Shown: positions 26,162 through 35,015, counted from the stretch's first letter. The stretch: 64,000 bases of DNA from Flavobacteriales bacterium (GCA_022447625.1 JAKVAX010000010.1:1-64000), one strand, 5' to 3'. Notes: generated by a model from the letters alone, not told the origin. A program made the numbers and translations.

Positions 26162-28909
26162 TTAACTCCATCTACTCATTCGTTCTACAGGTGGAACGAA
26201 TTGTGCCGAAAGTGATTTCATTCGTGATTTTAGCAAGCGTTGTCTACCAGCAATGGTTCTGGTATACACGAGCTCACAATCGCCAACGTTGGTCTTCCAA
26301 TTCGATTCGAAACCAACGGCAGTTTTCTTTTTTGCCCCTAAAACCTCTGGGACGGAGTGAAAATCTTGCTGGCTCTTGACTCCAAAGAGTTTGCTCTTCC
26401 TAACAATGATGTACCTCGGATTATCTATGACCCCAACAATTTCCATCAGGCTATTGACAAATAGTGATTTCTCATAGGTACTACCACCATTGATATGGCA
26501 GTGAATGGCACCACTGTGATCCACATGCGATACGACCGTGATGTCCCAACGTCGAGATTGAAAAGCCTTCGACTCACACAGACTATCGACAAGGGCTTCT
26601 GCGATGTTATGAAGATCCTTGGTTATGTCTCTGTACCTCAAATACATTCGGGCTGATCGAAAGAGCATACCTGCGAATAAGCTGATACATATACCCGCGA
26701 ATACAAGCATGTAGGCGATCCAGGTTTTCGGATGTATCGATGATACGAAAGAGTGCATCACCGTTTGAAAAAATAGTTCAGCGCTGAACGTCATCATTAT
26801 CATTAATAATCCGATGACTGAAGCAATGGTGTTTCGGTAGTACATTGTTCTCAGTTCCGCATAGCTCTTATCCTTGTCACTTGCGAAAGGAAGCTGCACT
26901 TCTTCAATGAGCACAGACCCATGGTTCAAGGCAGTAACCCAGTTGAGCTTCAAGGTATTTCTTGCGCTCGCTTCAAGGAGCATTTGCTGATTGAAGCGAG
27001 TCAAACTCTCTTCATCGAGTTCTTTCTTTGGAATATTGAGTCGTTTGGTGCCGTTTTCAATGCGTGGTTCATTCCCATGAGCGACGCCAATAAAGCCGCT
27101 CAATCTTCTTTCAAGCAGTTCTAAATCTTGTCCGCCATCCTCTCTGGTTGGATCTACACAGACCAAATGCCATATGTTACCTGTCTTTTCAGTATACGAT
27201 CGGTCTTTTCGAATAGCACGTCCACGCATTTGGTTGGATAGCACATAGGAACCAACGAAACTCGCCAGAATCAGAGTGTTGACCGAAGGAGCATCCCAAC
27301 CTTCTCCAAGCAATGACTTTGAGCCCACCAATACTTGAAAGCATCCTTCTTCAAATACTTGTGTTGTCAGTTGAACAAGATGGTGTTTCAGCCTTTCCGA
27401 TGTGATGATCCGCACATATTCTTCGTCATAGGGAAGAGGTATGGAAGTGATGTCTTCAATTCCCTTTTGCTGAGCTAATTCTAAGAATCTCGCTAGCGCG
27501 GAAACGGGAATGATGACAACAGACCCAGAGAGAACGCCCAACTCGAGTGATGCAAGACGCTCTCTTCTCAAGCGTTCAAAGATCGAAACAACGCCAATCT
27601 TGTCGATTTTTAGGTCGTTCGTTGGGGAATTGACTAAGTACTCAGCTCGGATGTAATCGGTCAAGATGACTTCCCTTAGTTCTTCTTTCAAGCTCTTGTG
27701 TTCGAACTGAGTAATCTCAACAATACTGTCTAGCTTACTCAAACTAGTGCTCAGAGAGCGATTGATGTGCTTGTTTTCTTTGAGTCGGATAGATGTTCCT
27801 TGCAAGACACTGCGAGACCTTAGTTTGTTCCGAAGTTTTTCCTTGAACTTCTCATGCTTGAAGAACATAGGTTCTTTTGAGTACAGGAAGAATGCTAGAA
27901 GGGTTTCCAACCATTCTAAATCAAGCTCGGGAAAAGAAGCAGGACCTTCGCTCACGACGTTGTAATGATCCAGACTAATTTCTTCTCCAATACTATTTAG
28001 GAAGATGATACATGAAGAGTATTCGTCCATATTCCCATAAATCCAATCAAGATTATCCAGTGGTCTGTTGATGATTGGAAGAGACTTCAAGATATTGATG
28101 AAGTCAATGTCAGACTTCAGTTCACTAATGGCTCCGTCTATCTTTTCTCTGATGGCTTCAATTCGCTCGATCTCTGCTTGATTAGGAAAGCTAAAATGAA
28201 CATAGTCTTGATGCGGACATAAATCTCCCTCCGCCACGAGTTCAGGAACTGGGATCTCTGTGTCAACGGGGCCATTTAGCTCCAAGTATCGTTTCCATTC
28301 TTGATAAGAAACATCAAATGGCGGAGTTGCGGTCAGCCCAACGATGGTGGGTTTGAGGGCATCTTTCACCGCTGTCAATGACTTCCACCATGCATTCTTC
28401 AAATGGTGAGCTTCATCTACCACAATGGTGCCCAAAGAAACAGAAACCAACGCTGAAATGAAGCCCCCCGATGCTAACACGCCTTCTTCCTCTAATTCTA
28501 ACTTTTCCTCTTCTTCTAATTCTTCTTCTAATTCTTCCTCTGAGCCTTCGTTCTCTTTCAGTCCGGTATACGCCGCATGCAGCGATTGATAGGTAGCTAC
28601 CGTAAGGAATTTCGGATTCTTGATATCTCTCGAAATCCAATCTGGTTCTATATCGGTTTGAAGGAACAACTCACAGAAACGACTGACCCATTGGTTCTTA
28701 ATCGCAAGGGTAGGTGCGAGAATAAGCGTCGGTTTATTCAATCGTAGAGCTACTTCAAGTCCGAGCACCGTTTTACCTGACCCAGGAGGTGCCACCACAT
28801 GAAGGTGATTATCATCCAGATGATGCCTCAGTTCAGAAAGAACCCGAGCTTGATAAGTGCGCCAAGAGTATTTAAACTCAATTCCCTCCGGAAATTGTTC
28901 CATGTCCAA
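26162..28909 (-). CDS. DEAD/DEAH-box (ResIII-type) helicase with membrane-spanning C-terminal part
   Basis: A 915-residue superfamily 2 ATPase. Walker A is APPGSGKT (residues 40-47), the DEAH box 165-168 (VVDEAHH), motif III TATPP, and motif VI QMRGRAIRKDR near 560. An acidic insert of Glu and Leu (about 121-142) lies between motif Ib and the DEAH box. Unusually, two hydrophobic helices follow the helicase core (about 691-716 and 729-748), before a 160-residue C-terminal domain I do not recognise. It may therefore sit at the membrane. Substrate (DNA or RNA) unknown; a defence role is possible. A 91-residue gene lies 44 bases upstream. Confidence 0.8.
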   Translation of the reverse strand: MDMEQFPEGIEFKYSWRTYQARVLSELRHHLDDNHLHVVAPPGSGKTVLGLEVALRLNKPTLILAPTLAIKNQWVSRFCELFLQTDIEPDWISRDIKNPKFLTVATYQSLHAAYTGLKENEGSEEELEEELEEEEKLELEEEGVLASGGFISALVSVSLGTIVVDEAHHLKNAWWKSLTAVKDALKPTIVGLTATPPFDVSYQEWKRYLELNGPVDTEIPVPELVAEGDLCPHQDYVHFSFPNQAEIERIEAIREKIDGAISELKSDIDFINILKSLPIINRPLDNLDWIYGNMDEYSSCIIFLNSIGEEISLDHYNVVSEGPASFPELDLEWLETLLAFFLYSKEPMFFKHEKFKEKLRNKLRSRSVLQGTSIRLKENKHINRSLSTSLSKLDSIVEITQFEHKSLKEELREVILTDYIRAEYLVNSPTNDLKIDKIGVVSIFERLRRERLASLELGVLSGSVVIIPVSALARFLELAQQKGIEDITSIPLPYDEEYVRIITSERLKHHLVQLTTQVFEEGCFQVLVGSKSLLGEGWDAPSVNTLILASFVGSYVLSNQMRGRAIRKDRSYTEKTGNIWHLVCVDPTREDGGQDLELLERRLSGFIGVAHGNEPRIENGTKRLNIPKKELDEESLTRFNQQMLLEASARNTLKLNWVTALNHGSVLIEEVQLPFASDKDKSYAELRTMYYRNTIASVIGLLMIMMTFSAELFFQTVMHSFVSSIHPKTWIAYMLVFAGICISLFAGMLFRSARMYLRYRDITKDLHNIAEALVDSLCESKAFQSRRWDITVVSHVDHSGAIHCHINGGSTYEKSLFVNSLMEIVGVIDNPRYIIVRKSKLFGVKSQQDFHSVPEVLGAKKKTAVGFESNWKTNVGDCELVYTRTIAGRQRLLKSRMKSLSAQFVPPVERMSRWS
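27491..27503 (-). repeat. Interspersed palindrome copy 6
   Basis: CGCTAGCGCGGAA on the plus strand; read as S-A-L-A in the helicase. Confidence 0.9.
28484..28549 (-). repeat. Glu/Leu-coding low-complexity tract in helicase
   Basis: Imperfect tandem GAAGAATTA-type units on the coding strand give a run of mostly glutamate with regular leucines inside the helicase. Prone to slippage, so its length may vary among strains. Confidence 0.7.
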
Positions 28910-28953
28910 TCAAAGTCTTTCGCAAGTACAACAAACGCCTACAGCCTCAATGA

Positions 28954-29229
28954 TTATTCCATCCTAAACACCTTCCAAGCCTCACCCTTGGCATCTCTCC
29001 ACGCACCTACACCAATGGGCATCTCATACAGATCATTTAATGACGAGTCTATTTCTATCGCTTGTTCTAGCGATATCAACATCTTTTCGCTAGGTGAATA
29101 GGGCTCATTATTGCACAAGAAATGCCAATCCCCATCACGGTCATGAATCACGTAACGAATATCCTCGTTTTGATGAACAACACGTTTGGTGGTAAATACG
29201 TGTTTGGTATGGGAGTCCTTGAATTTCAA
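28954..29229 (-). CDS. Small hypothetical protein
   Basis: A 91-residue soluble protein of unknown function. It reads as a genuine coding frame with alternating strands: KHVFTTKRVVHQNEDIRYVIHDRDGDWHFLCNNE, then a helix-like stretch (SLEQAIEIDSSLNDLYEMPIG) and a C-terminal WKVFRME. I have an impression of a widespread bacterial family beginning with a VIHDxDGxWxF pattern, but no name. It is the first gene upstream of the large helicase on the same strand (44-base gap), so the two may be cotranscribed, and is divergent from the Crp-type regulator. Confidence 0.6.
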   Translation of the reverse strand: MKFKDSHTKHVFTTKRVVHQNEDIRYVIHDRDGDWHFLCNNEPYSPSEKMLISLEQAIEIDSSLNDLYEMPIGVGAWRDAKGEAWKVFRME

Positions 29230-29276
29230 TGAAGAAGGGTTTCGGTGGGTACGTATGACGTTGGTCTTTGATCGTA

Positions 29277-29302
29277 GTCCGTGGTTCGTGGTTCGTGGTT
29301 TG
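29277..29302 (+). repeat. Tandem GTGGTTC words in a divergent promoter region
   Basis: Three imperfect copies of TCGTGGT/TCCGTGGT in the gap between the small minus-strand gene and the Crp-type regulator. Gap-specific simple word. Confidence 0.6.
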
Positions 29303-29373
29303 AATTTAGTGAAAATTTTTTGCCGTAGGCAGAAGATCGTAAGCTACGTCGCCTGCTGCCTGCGCTAACCGAT

Positions 29374-29979
29374 ATGTATTATCTTCGACCCATGGACATA
29401 CAAGCGATCCATGCTAACCTTTCTCGTTATGTTGATCTTCCTCTTGAAGAGGTAGAGGTCATGCTCGGGCAAATGGAAGAAATTAAAGTTTTCAAGCGCG
29501 ATTTCATTGTACAGCCGGGACAACTTTCTGATACGTTTTATTGGGTGATGGAGGGCTGCATGATGGCCTATGTTGTTGATGAGAACGGTGACAATCATGT
29601 GATGCAGTTTGCACAAGAATGGTGGTGGACAGCTGAGCTTGAAGCATTCACCAAGGGCAATACATCTACCTATCACATCCGTTGTATGGAAGACGCTACC
29701 TTATTAGCGTTGAGGAAATGGAAGATGGAGGAGCTGCTTCGAGAGCATCCGAAGTTTGAGAAGTATTACCGGATCATTTTCCAGAATGCGCTGATTACGC
29801 ACCAACGTCGAATCATTCATCGCATCTCGCTGACAGCTGAAGATCGCTATGAACGTTTCATTAAGAACTACCCGAACCTTGAGTTAAAGGTTCCGCAGAA
29901 ATATATTGCTTCCTATCTGGGGATGACTCCCGAATTCCTCAGTAAATTGAAAAGAAAACGCTGGGAAAAGCTACGTTAA
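29374..29979 (+). CDS. Crp/Fnr-family transcription regulator
   Basis: A 201-residue cytoplasmic regulator: a cyclic-nucleotide-binding beta-roll (about 25-125; KRDFIVQPGQLSDTFYWVMEGCMMAYV) followed by a winged-helix domain (about 140-200) with recognition-helix segment KYIASYLGMTPEFLSKLKRKR. The beta-roll lacks the Arg-Ser pair that binds cAMP in CRP, as is usual for Bacteroidota members. Start could be ATG 29374 or ATG 29392 (MDIQAIH); the second gives the more typical family beginning. It is followed after one base by the AlbA_2 gene, so the two are one operon. Confidence 0.85.
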   Translation: MYYLRPMDIQAIHANLSRYVDLPLEEVEVMLGQMEEIKVFKRDFIVQPGQLSDTFYWVMEGCMMAYVVDENGDNHVMQFAQEWWWTAELEAFTKGNTSTYHIRCMEDATLLALRKWKMEELLREHPKFEKYYRIIFQNALITHQRRIIHRISLTAEDRYERFIKNYPNLELKVPQKYIASYLGMTPEFLSKLKRKRWEKLR

Positions 29980-29980
29980 G

Positions 29981-30937
29981 ATGAAAGAGGAAATTAGAAT
30001 CGAGTATCCGCTGAAAGTGCGGAAGTACACTAAGGCTCACCTCGATTACCTCATTCGTTCCCAAGCAGAAGAATCCGTCCACATTGAATTCAAAGCCGGT
30101 TCCGCGCTAGCGTCAACAGACAACAAGAAAAAGGAGATAGGCAAAGACGTCTCATCCATGGCCAACTCAGACGGAGGAATCATCATTTATGGCCTCGCAG
30201 AACGCCACCACAAAGCTGCTGGCTATGCCTTCGTTGATGGTAATAGATACCCTAAAGAATGGCTCGAGCAAGTCATCAACTCCAAGATCAAACGTCGTAT
30301 TCCTGACCTGCAAATTGATGTCATTCGCGTTCAAAACAAAATCTCACAGAGTATCTATGTGGTGAAGATTCCACGAAGTAACGAAGCGCCGCACATGGCC
30401 AGTGACGGACGGTACTACAAGCGCTTCAACTTTGAATCTGTGCAAATGGAAGAGTACGAAGTTCGCGACCTGTTCAGCAGATCTGCCGAAACTCATTTGA
30501 AACTCCGTCCCGTTGAATTCAAAGGCAAAGTCATTGAAAACGGACCTAAGGGAATTGGCACTTTCAGACTTCATTTAGTCCTAGACGTGCACAACGTGTC
30601 GCGTCAAATCGAAACCGTCTACAAGACCATTCTGAAGCTTCCGGCAAATGTCTACGACAACTCGAAAAAGAAACAGGATCTCGAACGTTTCTTTCGCAAA
30701 TACCAAAAAGACGTAGCCTTACTCAACATCCCCGCAAGTACGCCATTGTTCCCGTTAGAGGTTAACACCCTCATGAATTTCTACTTAGACATCCGCAAAG
30801 AACACCTGGAAGGACTCGCCAAAAACCCGCTGAAGATTCGTTTCTATTATAGCAACGGGATCTACGAGCTGGAGTATTATCTAGATACAAAGTTGAAGGT
30901 GCAAGGGAGGCAACTACGCCAAGCAGATTTTGCATAG
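29981..30937 (+). CDS. Schlafen AlbA_2 domain protein
   Basis: A 318-residue protein. Residues about 25-160 fit the AlbA_2 (Schlafen, formerly AAA_4) domain: VHIEFKAGS, KDVSSMANSDGGIIIYGL, then PHMASDGRYYKRFNFESVQM at its end. These domains bind nucleic acid or act as tRNA/rRNA nucleases and are common in defence and stress loci. The C-terminal half (about 175-318) is unrecognised, with strands and a basic KKKQDLERFFRKYQKD segment. Cotranscribed with the Crp-type regulator. A palindrome copy is read as G-S-A-L-A within the first conserved strand. Confidence 0.8.
   Translation: MKEEIRIEYPLKVRKYTKAHLDYLIRSQAEESVHIEFKAGSALASTDNKKKEIGKDVSSMANSDGGIIIYGLAERHHKAAGYAFVDGNRYPKEWLEQVINSKIKRRIPDLQIDVIRVQNKISQSIYVVKIPRSNEAPHMASDGRYYKRFNFESVQMEEYEVRDLFSRSAETHLKLRPVEFKGKVIENGPKGIGTFRLHLVLDVHNVSRQIETVYKTILKLPANVYDNSKKKQDLERFFRKYQKDVALLNIPASTPLFPLEVNTLMNFYLDIRKEHLEGLAKNPLKIRFYYSNGIYELEYYLDTKLKVQGRQLRQADFA
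30100..30112 (+). repeat. Interspersed palindrome copy 7
   Basis: Exact TTCCGCGCTAGCG; read as S-A-L-A in the AlbA_2 gene on the plus strand. Confidence 0.9.
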
Positions 30938-30947
30938 AGGGGCGCGG

Positions 30948-31006
30948 GACGAGGGATGCAGATCGAGGAACGCAGATCGCGAAGTGTTAGTCTCTCGAGC
31001 CTCGTC
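30948..31006. repeat. Inverted GACGAGG words between convergent genes
   Basis: GACGAGG (30948-30954) and CCTCGTC (31000-31006) face each other, with tandem GCAGATCG words (around 30958 and 30972) between. Lies between convergent AlbA_2 and glycosyltransferase ends; may end both transcripts. Confidence 0.45.
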
Positions 31007-31013
31007 TAGAACC

Positions 31014-32030
31014 CTATGCAAAAAACCACCAATCAACACCTCGCTTCAACCCTAACTCAACAAGCGTTGATTCAATTCCTGATTTCGCGTCTGGTGCTGC
31101 GACGACGATCATTACTTGGGGATTGTCCAATTCCGCGATAGCGTTGGTTGACTGCATAATCACACCATAGACATTGTGGCCAATCTTATTTTCATTGTCG
31201 CAAACCCAATGAAAATCAACTTTTTGAACTTGGAGTAGTTTGGCCATGTCTTTGCCGTTTCTTCCAGCGCCCCATAAGACTAGCGGACGACCTGGGTTGT
31301 GGTGAAGCTTCCGGAAGTTGGTGACCTTTAGATCGAAATAGCGATTGTCTTTATACTCCTCCCAAGTGCGCGAGATTCGGTTGCTTCGATCGCGCCAGTG
31401 ATGAAGAATCTTGTCGATACCAATGATCTTCAGATTGGCCTCAACGATGCGGAAAGTGAGGTCGTAATCTTCAGGGTAAATCTCCGGTTCAAAGGCACCA
31501 ATTGCGTCGAGATCTTCTTTATGCATGAGCCAACAATGGGACGGAATCACACACTCTTTGTAGAGTTCCTCAAGATGAAGTGCGTTTTTTGCTACGTGAT
31601 TTAGCCAAGCATCATAACGCTTGAATCCATCACCCACTTCGCCGTCGTCTCTGAAATGCTCAGTACCACCAGCGATAACATGTCCTTTGCCATACTTGTA
31701 CCATTCACTGACCATGGTCTCTAGCTTATCTGCTGGCATGCGATCATCACTGTCCATCCGGTTCATCAGTGGACCTTGGCAATAGGGGTACCCGTATTTC
31801 AATGTCGGGATGAGCTTCGGACAATCAGAATGGAATACACGAATTCGTGGATCTTTCATCGCGTACTCTGCAAGAATTTCAGGCGTTTCATCTGTCGAAT
31901 GGTCATTAATGGCGATCAACTCCCAATGTGGATAGGTTTGTGCAATGATGGAATCAAGGCATTCAGGCAAGTAAGGAGCAGTATCCTTAATTGCCATGAT
32001 AATCGAGACCTGTAGGGGAGCGGTGTCCAT
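31014..32030 (-). CDS. Family 2 glycosyltransferase with C-terminal nucleotide-fold domain
   Basis: A 338-residue protein. Residues 8-230 are a GT-A fold family 2 transferase: VSIIMAIKDTAPYLPECLDSI, INDHSTDETPEIL, and the metal-binding MDSDDRMPADK. After a linker a second domain begins at about 250 (PLVLWGAGRNGKDMAKLLQ), a GxGxxG-type Rossmann-like fold ending with MIVVAAPDAKSGI. Such fusions occur in polysaccharide biosynthesis. The start abuts the cytochrome stop (32030/32031), so it ends a four-gene operon with the cytochrome c, barrel and lipoprotein genes. A near-copy of the palindrome lies inside, in the C-terminal domain. Confidence 0.88.
   Translation of the reverse strand: MDTAPLQVSIIMAIKDTAPYLPECLDSIIAQTYPHWELIAINDHSTDETPEILAEYAMKDPRIRVFHSDCPKLIPTLKYGYPYCQGPLMNRMDSDDRMPADKLETMVSEWYKYGKGHVIAGGTEHFRDDGEVGDGFKRYDAWLNHVAKNALHLEELYKECVIPSHCWLMHKEDLDAIGAFEPEIYPEDYDLTFRIVEANLKIIGIDKILHHWRDRSNRISRTWEEYKDNRYFDLKVTNFRKLHHNPGRPLVLWGAGRNGKDMAKLLQVQKVDFHWVCDNENKIGHNVYGVIMQSTNAIAELDNPQVMIVVAAPDAKSGIESTLVELGLKRGVDWWFFA
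31131..31143 (+). repeat. Palindrome near-copy (GATA loop)
   Basis: TTCCGCGATAGCG, one base from the 13-base word, in the glycosyltransferase gene, read as A-I-A-E. Confidence 0.6.
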
Positions 32031-33071
32031 TTATTTTGCTGCGCGGAATTCAATGTAAGCGCGAAGGTCTTCCAATTGCTGGTCACTCATTCGATCGGCG
32101 GTGTAGAGTGGCATGTATTGACGATGACCGGGCTCTGCGTAAGTTCCATGACGAACAATGTCGTACAAGGCGAAAGGTGTGTCTTTATCAATGTTTCGCT
32201 TCATCATTCGGAATGTCTTCTTCGACTCGTCGAGCGTGAATAAAGATGGGCCACCGTAACGGTGACAGGTCTTACAACTACGATCGTATATGATACGTCC
32301 AACTTCAGGGTCACCTTTCTGCGTGTTGGGATATCCGGCTTTTCGATCAACAGGGACTTCCACAAAATCAGCCGGAGAAGCTGTCATGTAATGACCTTCT
32401 AAAAGTGCAATGGCTTCGTTGTGTTGATCAGCATTATTCGTATTGACAGCCTCATCAATCACCATCATGTCTTCAATACTCAGGTTCAAATCTTTCAATC
32501 GCAACTGGAGAGTCCAGTAGTAATGATTGATGGCTTCAGCTTCCCATTCTTCGAGTTCTCGTCCACTTGAACACTCTTGTGCACAAAGCTGGGTAGACTC
32601 ATACAAAGAGTTCTTCGCTGGAGCTACGAGGTCGCCATATTTCTGGACATAGTCATCGTTGTACCATGTTTTTCTATTCACCATTCCCCAGAAGGTAGTG
32701 GCTTGTAGATAGGGGAGGTCTTTCTCCACGGCATAATTCAAACGTGCATCGACATCGGGTTTTGCGGGATTCGGATCTTCTTGCACCTGATTATGGCAGT
32801 CAGTACAAACAAAGATGTTCGAGATGTAATTGGAGTATCCCAGTTTTGAGGTTTGGGCTCTTCCTTCGAATACCATCTCTTTCCCCATGCGTGCTTTCTC
32901 TGGATCAATCTCCTTGACGTAGTGTTTAGGAGCTGATTTTCCAAGCATTAGCAGTACTTCCTGTAGGGGAGTCTGAGGAGAAATGACACGATCAACGGCT
33001 TCCTCGGCAGTAGGAGTGCGGAAGGCGAAAAGCATAAGAGCCACGAGCGAAAAGGTGAACAAGTATTTCAT
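32031..33071 (-). CDS. Exported di-haem c-type cytochrome
   Basis: A 346-residue periplasmic electron carrier. Signal peptide (FSLVALMLFAFRTPTAEE) and two haem sites, CTDCH at 89-93 and CKTCH at 266-270, each with distal methionines available (YMPLYTADRMS for the second). A CAQECSSGRELEEWE segment between them recalls SoxA-type cytochromes, but I would not assign it to thiosulfate oxidation because no sox genes are present. Overlaps the barrel gene by four bases (ATGA at 33068-33071) and abuts the glycosyltransferase gene. Confidence 0.85.
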   Translation of the reverse strand: MKYLFTFSLVALMLFAFRTPTAEEAVDRVISPQTPLQEVLLMLGKSAPKHYVKEIDPEKARMGKEMVFEGRAQTSKLGYSNYISNIFVCTDCHNQVQEDPNPAKPDVDARLNYAVEKDLPYLQATTFWGMVNRKTWYNDDYVQKYGDLVAPAKNSLYESTQLCAQECSSGRELEEWEAEAINHYYWTLQLRLKDLNLSIEDMMVIDEAVNTNNADQHNEAIALLEGHYMTASPADFVEVPVDRKAGYPNTQKGDPEVGRIIYDRSCKTCHRYGGPSLFTLDESKKTFRMMKRNIDKDTPFALYDIVRHGTYAEPGHRQYMPLYTADRMSDQQLEDLRAYIEFRAAK

Positions 33072-33913
33072 TTACGTCCGCGTATTCTGAAGTCACGAGT
33101 GATATTGAATCCAATTCCGAATCCGCCATCAAGCCATGAGCCACGCGTTTCGGTAATGAAAATCTTCTCAGTCATTCCCATCGAATTACTCAAACTAAGC
33201 TGGAATTGATGTCCTTTGGTTTCAATATCAACACCTATAGATAAAGGCATCTCAAATTCTTGAGCTAGCTGATCTTCAGGAATGAAGAATCCTTCCAATT
33301 GAATCGCTAATTGCTTCGTAAGTTGGTATCGTGCCGAAGCACCAATAGAGAAAATGTCATGAGCGACATCTCTATTCGGAACCAAGTTACGGTGCACGAG
33401 AGTAGGCATGACTTGCAGTGCGAAATCATCGTTAAATCGTTTCGCTACCATCAGTTGCCACGTGTAGAAGAAGCGCGAAGTCGTAAAGTTCTCACGATCA
33501 GGATTCTCCCAGCGTAGGGTATTGATGGCCATGTTGCTTAAGGCAGTCACAGAAACCGGTGTACCATTCTCCTTCTGAATCAAAAGGCGGTATTTCACGA
33601 AACCATCGTAGTGCTTTCCTAGTGACGATCTGCCAGCACCGATGGTCAGTCGATCTGTGATGCCATAGTCTAGTCCGATGCGAATCGTGGATTGATCGAG
33701 ACCAAAGAGTTCGTAAAACCCACCATTGAGTGCTCCAAATCTGTGGCTGATTATGAATTTCATACCGCCTTTAAAGTTCGTCTCAACAGAATGTCCGTTG
33801 ATGACGCGAGTGTCTTTAAAGGTTTGCACCCAGTCCTCCATTTGTGCGCTGGCAGACAGCGAAAAGAGGATAGCAATGAGGGTGACTATTCCGGTGTTCC
33901 TTCTGCGATCCAT
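33068..33913 (-). CDS. DUF5777-family beta-barrel outer-membrane protein
   Basis: A 281-residue exported protein with signal peptide (TLIAILFSLSASAQ) and alternating beta-strands ending in FGIGFNITRDFRIRG, as expected for an outer-membrane barrel; GGMKFIISHRFGALNGGFYELFGLDQS is the family's best-known opening. In Bacteroidota it travels with c-type cytochromes, as here, suggesting a role in an electron-transfer conduit (inference). The frame is open to 33937, but the ATG at 33911-33913 gives a normal signal peptide and overlaps the lipoprotein gene by 28 bases. Confidence 0.78.
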   Translation of the reverse strand: MDRRRNTGIVTLIAILFSLSASAQMEDWVQTFKDTRVINGHSVETNFKGGMKFIISHRFGALNGGFYELFGLDQSTIRIGLDYGITDRLTIGAGRSSLGKHYDGFVKYRLLIQKENGTPVSVTALSNMAINTLRWENPDRENFTTSRFFYTWQLMVAKRFNDDFALQVMPTLVHRNLVPNRDVAHDIFSIGASARYQLTKQLAIQLEGFFIPEDQLAQEFEMPLSIGVDIETKGHQFQLSLSNSMGMTEKIFITETRGSWLDGGFGIGFNITRDFRIRGRK

Positions 33914-34242
33914 GCTTCTAGTAGTTCTATGTCGCAAGGTGGCAGAGGACCTGAAGGGGGCATATCCTTGCTGGTGATTACTTCCATTTGAAAGATACCT
34001 TCGTCGATGGCTTGTACTACGGCCTCGTAGCTTTCAAAGATCCGGGGCGCACCTTGATCTGTGCTTGAATGGCATCCAGAGACTGCACAGTTTTGTGTGA
34101 TGAGTGGTGCAATCTGATCGTTGTAAGTAGGACTTTCGCTCACTTCACAAGGCACTGGATATAGCTCCGACTCTACATCATAGTAACAGGAACTAGCCAG
34201 GATTGCTAAGAAGCTAAAAGCCAACCAATAATACTTGGTCAT
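33886..34242 (-). CDS. Cytochrome c-like lipoprotein with CX4CH motif
   Basis: A 118-residue lipoprotein (signal to ...FLAILASSC). It has the layout of short Bacteroidota cytochrome-like proteins, IAPLITQNCAVSGCHSS, where the haem motif is CX4CH instead of CX2CH, then KDMPPSGPLPPCDIELLEAWIAEG, whose methionine is a likely axial ligand. I chose the ATG at 34240-34242; upstream codons contain an altered palindrome copy and no signal peptide. First gene of the operon with the barrel, the di-haem cytochrome and the glycosyltransferase. Confidence 0.75.
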   Translation of the reverse strand: MTKYYWLAFSFLAILASSCYYDVESELYPVPCEVSESPTYNDQIAPLITQNCAVSGCHSSTDQGAPRIFESYEAVVQAIDEGIFQMEVITSKDMPPSGPLPPCDIELLEAWIAEGTPE

Positions 34243-34260
34243 TGATCTTAAGTTGTTTTG

Positions 34261-34275
34261 TTCGCTAGCGCGGTA
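34261..34275 (-). repeat. Palindrome near-copy in leader of the cytochrome operon
   Basis: TTCGCTAGCGCGGTA, one base off the main word, 18-33 bases before the lipoprotein ATG. One of the few copies outside a coding frame. Confidence 0.65.
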
Positions 34276-34485
34276 TCTAAAGATAATGACACCGCTTGTC
34301 AATGATACAGCAATCGAAATCTGATTTTGTAACAGAATGCTAACAATTAGGGGAACGAAGACTGCAATTCTTGGTAGCTATTCCAGTGAAGAAAGTTCTT
34401 TGGTCTTTAATTGCTGCAGCGGATTTGGCCGCTCTTCGAACCGTATTAACATATCTTGCTTGCCTAACCTTGATGCTAACACCTA

Positions 34486-35015
34486 ATGAAAACGCTATCC
34501 CTATTCGCGCTTTTCCTTTGCTTGATCTGGGCTTCTTTTGCCCAGTCTACACTTCCACTCGGAAGTACATGCCCTGATTTCACCGTAGTTACTGCTGAAG
34601 GGAGTGCCCTCAATCTATATGATATGACTGCTACAGGAAAGCACGTCGCGATGGTAATTTCCTTTGCTGGTTGTTCACCTAGTGCAGGGGCATCTCAAGC
34701 CATCGACCTGGCTTACACCCAGCTAGGATGTGGAGGTGATGATGTGGAGTTTATTGGCATTGTCAATGGAACGAGTGCCGATGCCTTGCAGGTAATTGAT
34801 GAGTCTTACGTGTCGTACCCAATGGCTGCGAATACTGCGCTGACGGTGCCTGCTTGTTTGTAGATCAAATCTGTGGAATAGGAGGAGTTTGGAATCCAGA
34901 GACGGGTTCTTGCGATAGTATCGCTTCATGCACCGGAGACATTGACGACGACGGCACAATAGACACTTCTGACCTTCTGCTATTCGTAGCCCACTACGGT
35001 CAAACCTGTGATTAA
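34486..35015 (+). pseudogene. Redoxin-like secreted protein with dockerin-like tail, frameshifted
   Basis: Starts with a signal peptide (LFLCLIWASFAQ) and a peroxiredoxin/thioredoxin-like region (LGSTCPDFTVVTAEGSALNLYD ... ISFAGCSPSAGASQ). The frame closes at 34863, but one base back the reading continues as LFVDQICGIGGVWNPETGSC and ends in GDIDDDGTIDTSDLLLF with a GQTCD terminus. A single lost T in the TTT run near 34857 explains it. The single-peroxide active-site pair is not clear (CSPS). The tail matches the cupredoxin gene's end. Could be a sequencing error; otherwise a fresh pseudogene. Confidence 0.7.

Noticed and set aside
32031-33071. SoxA thiosulfate-oxidising cytochrome
   Set aside because: Only a short segment is similar and no soxX, soxYZ or soxB gene is present.
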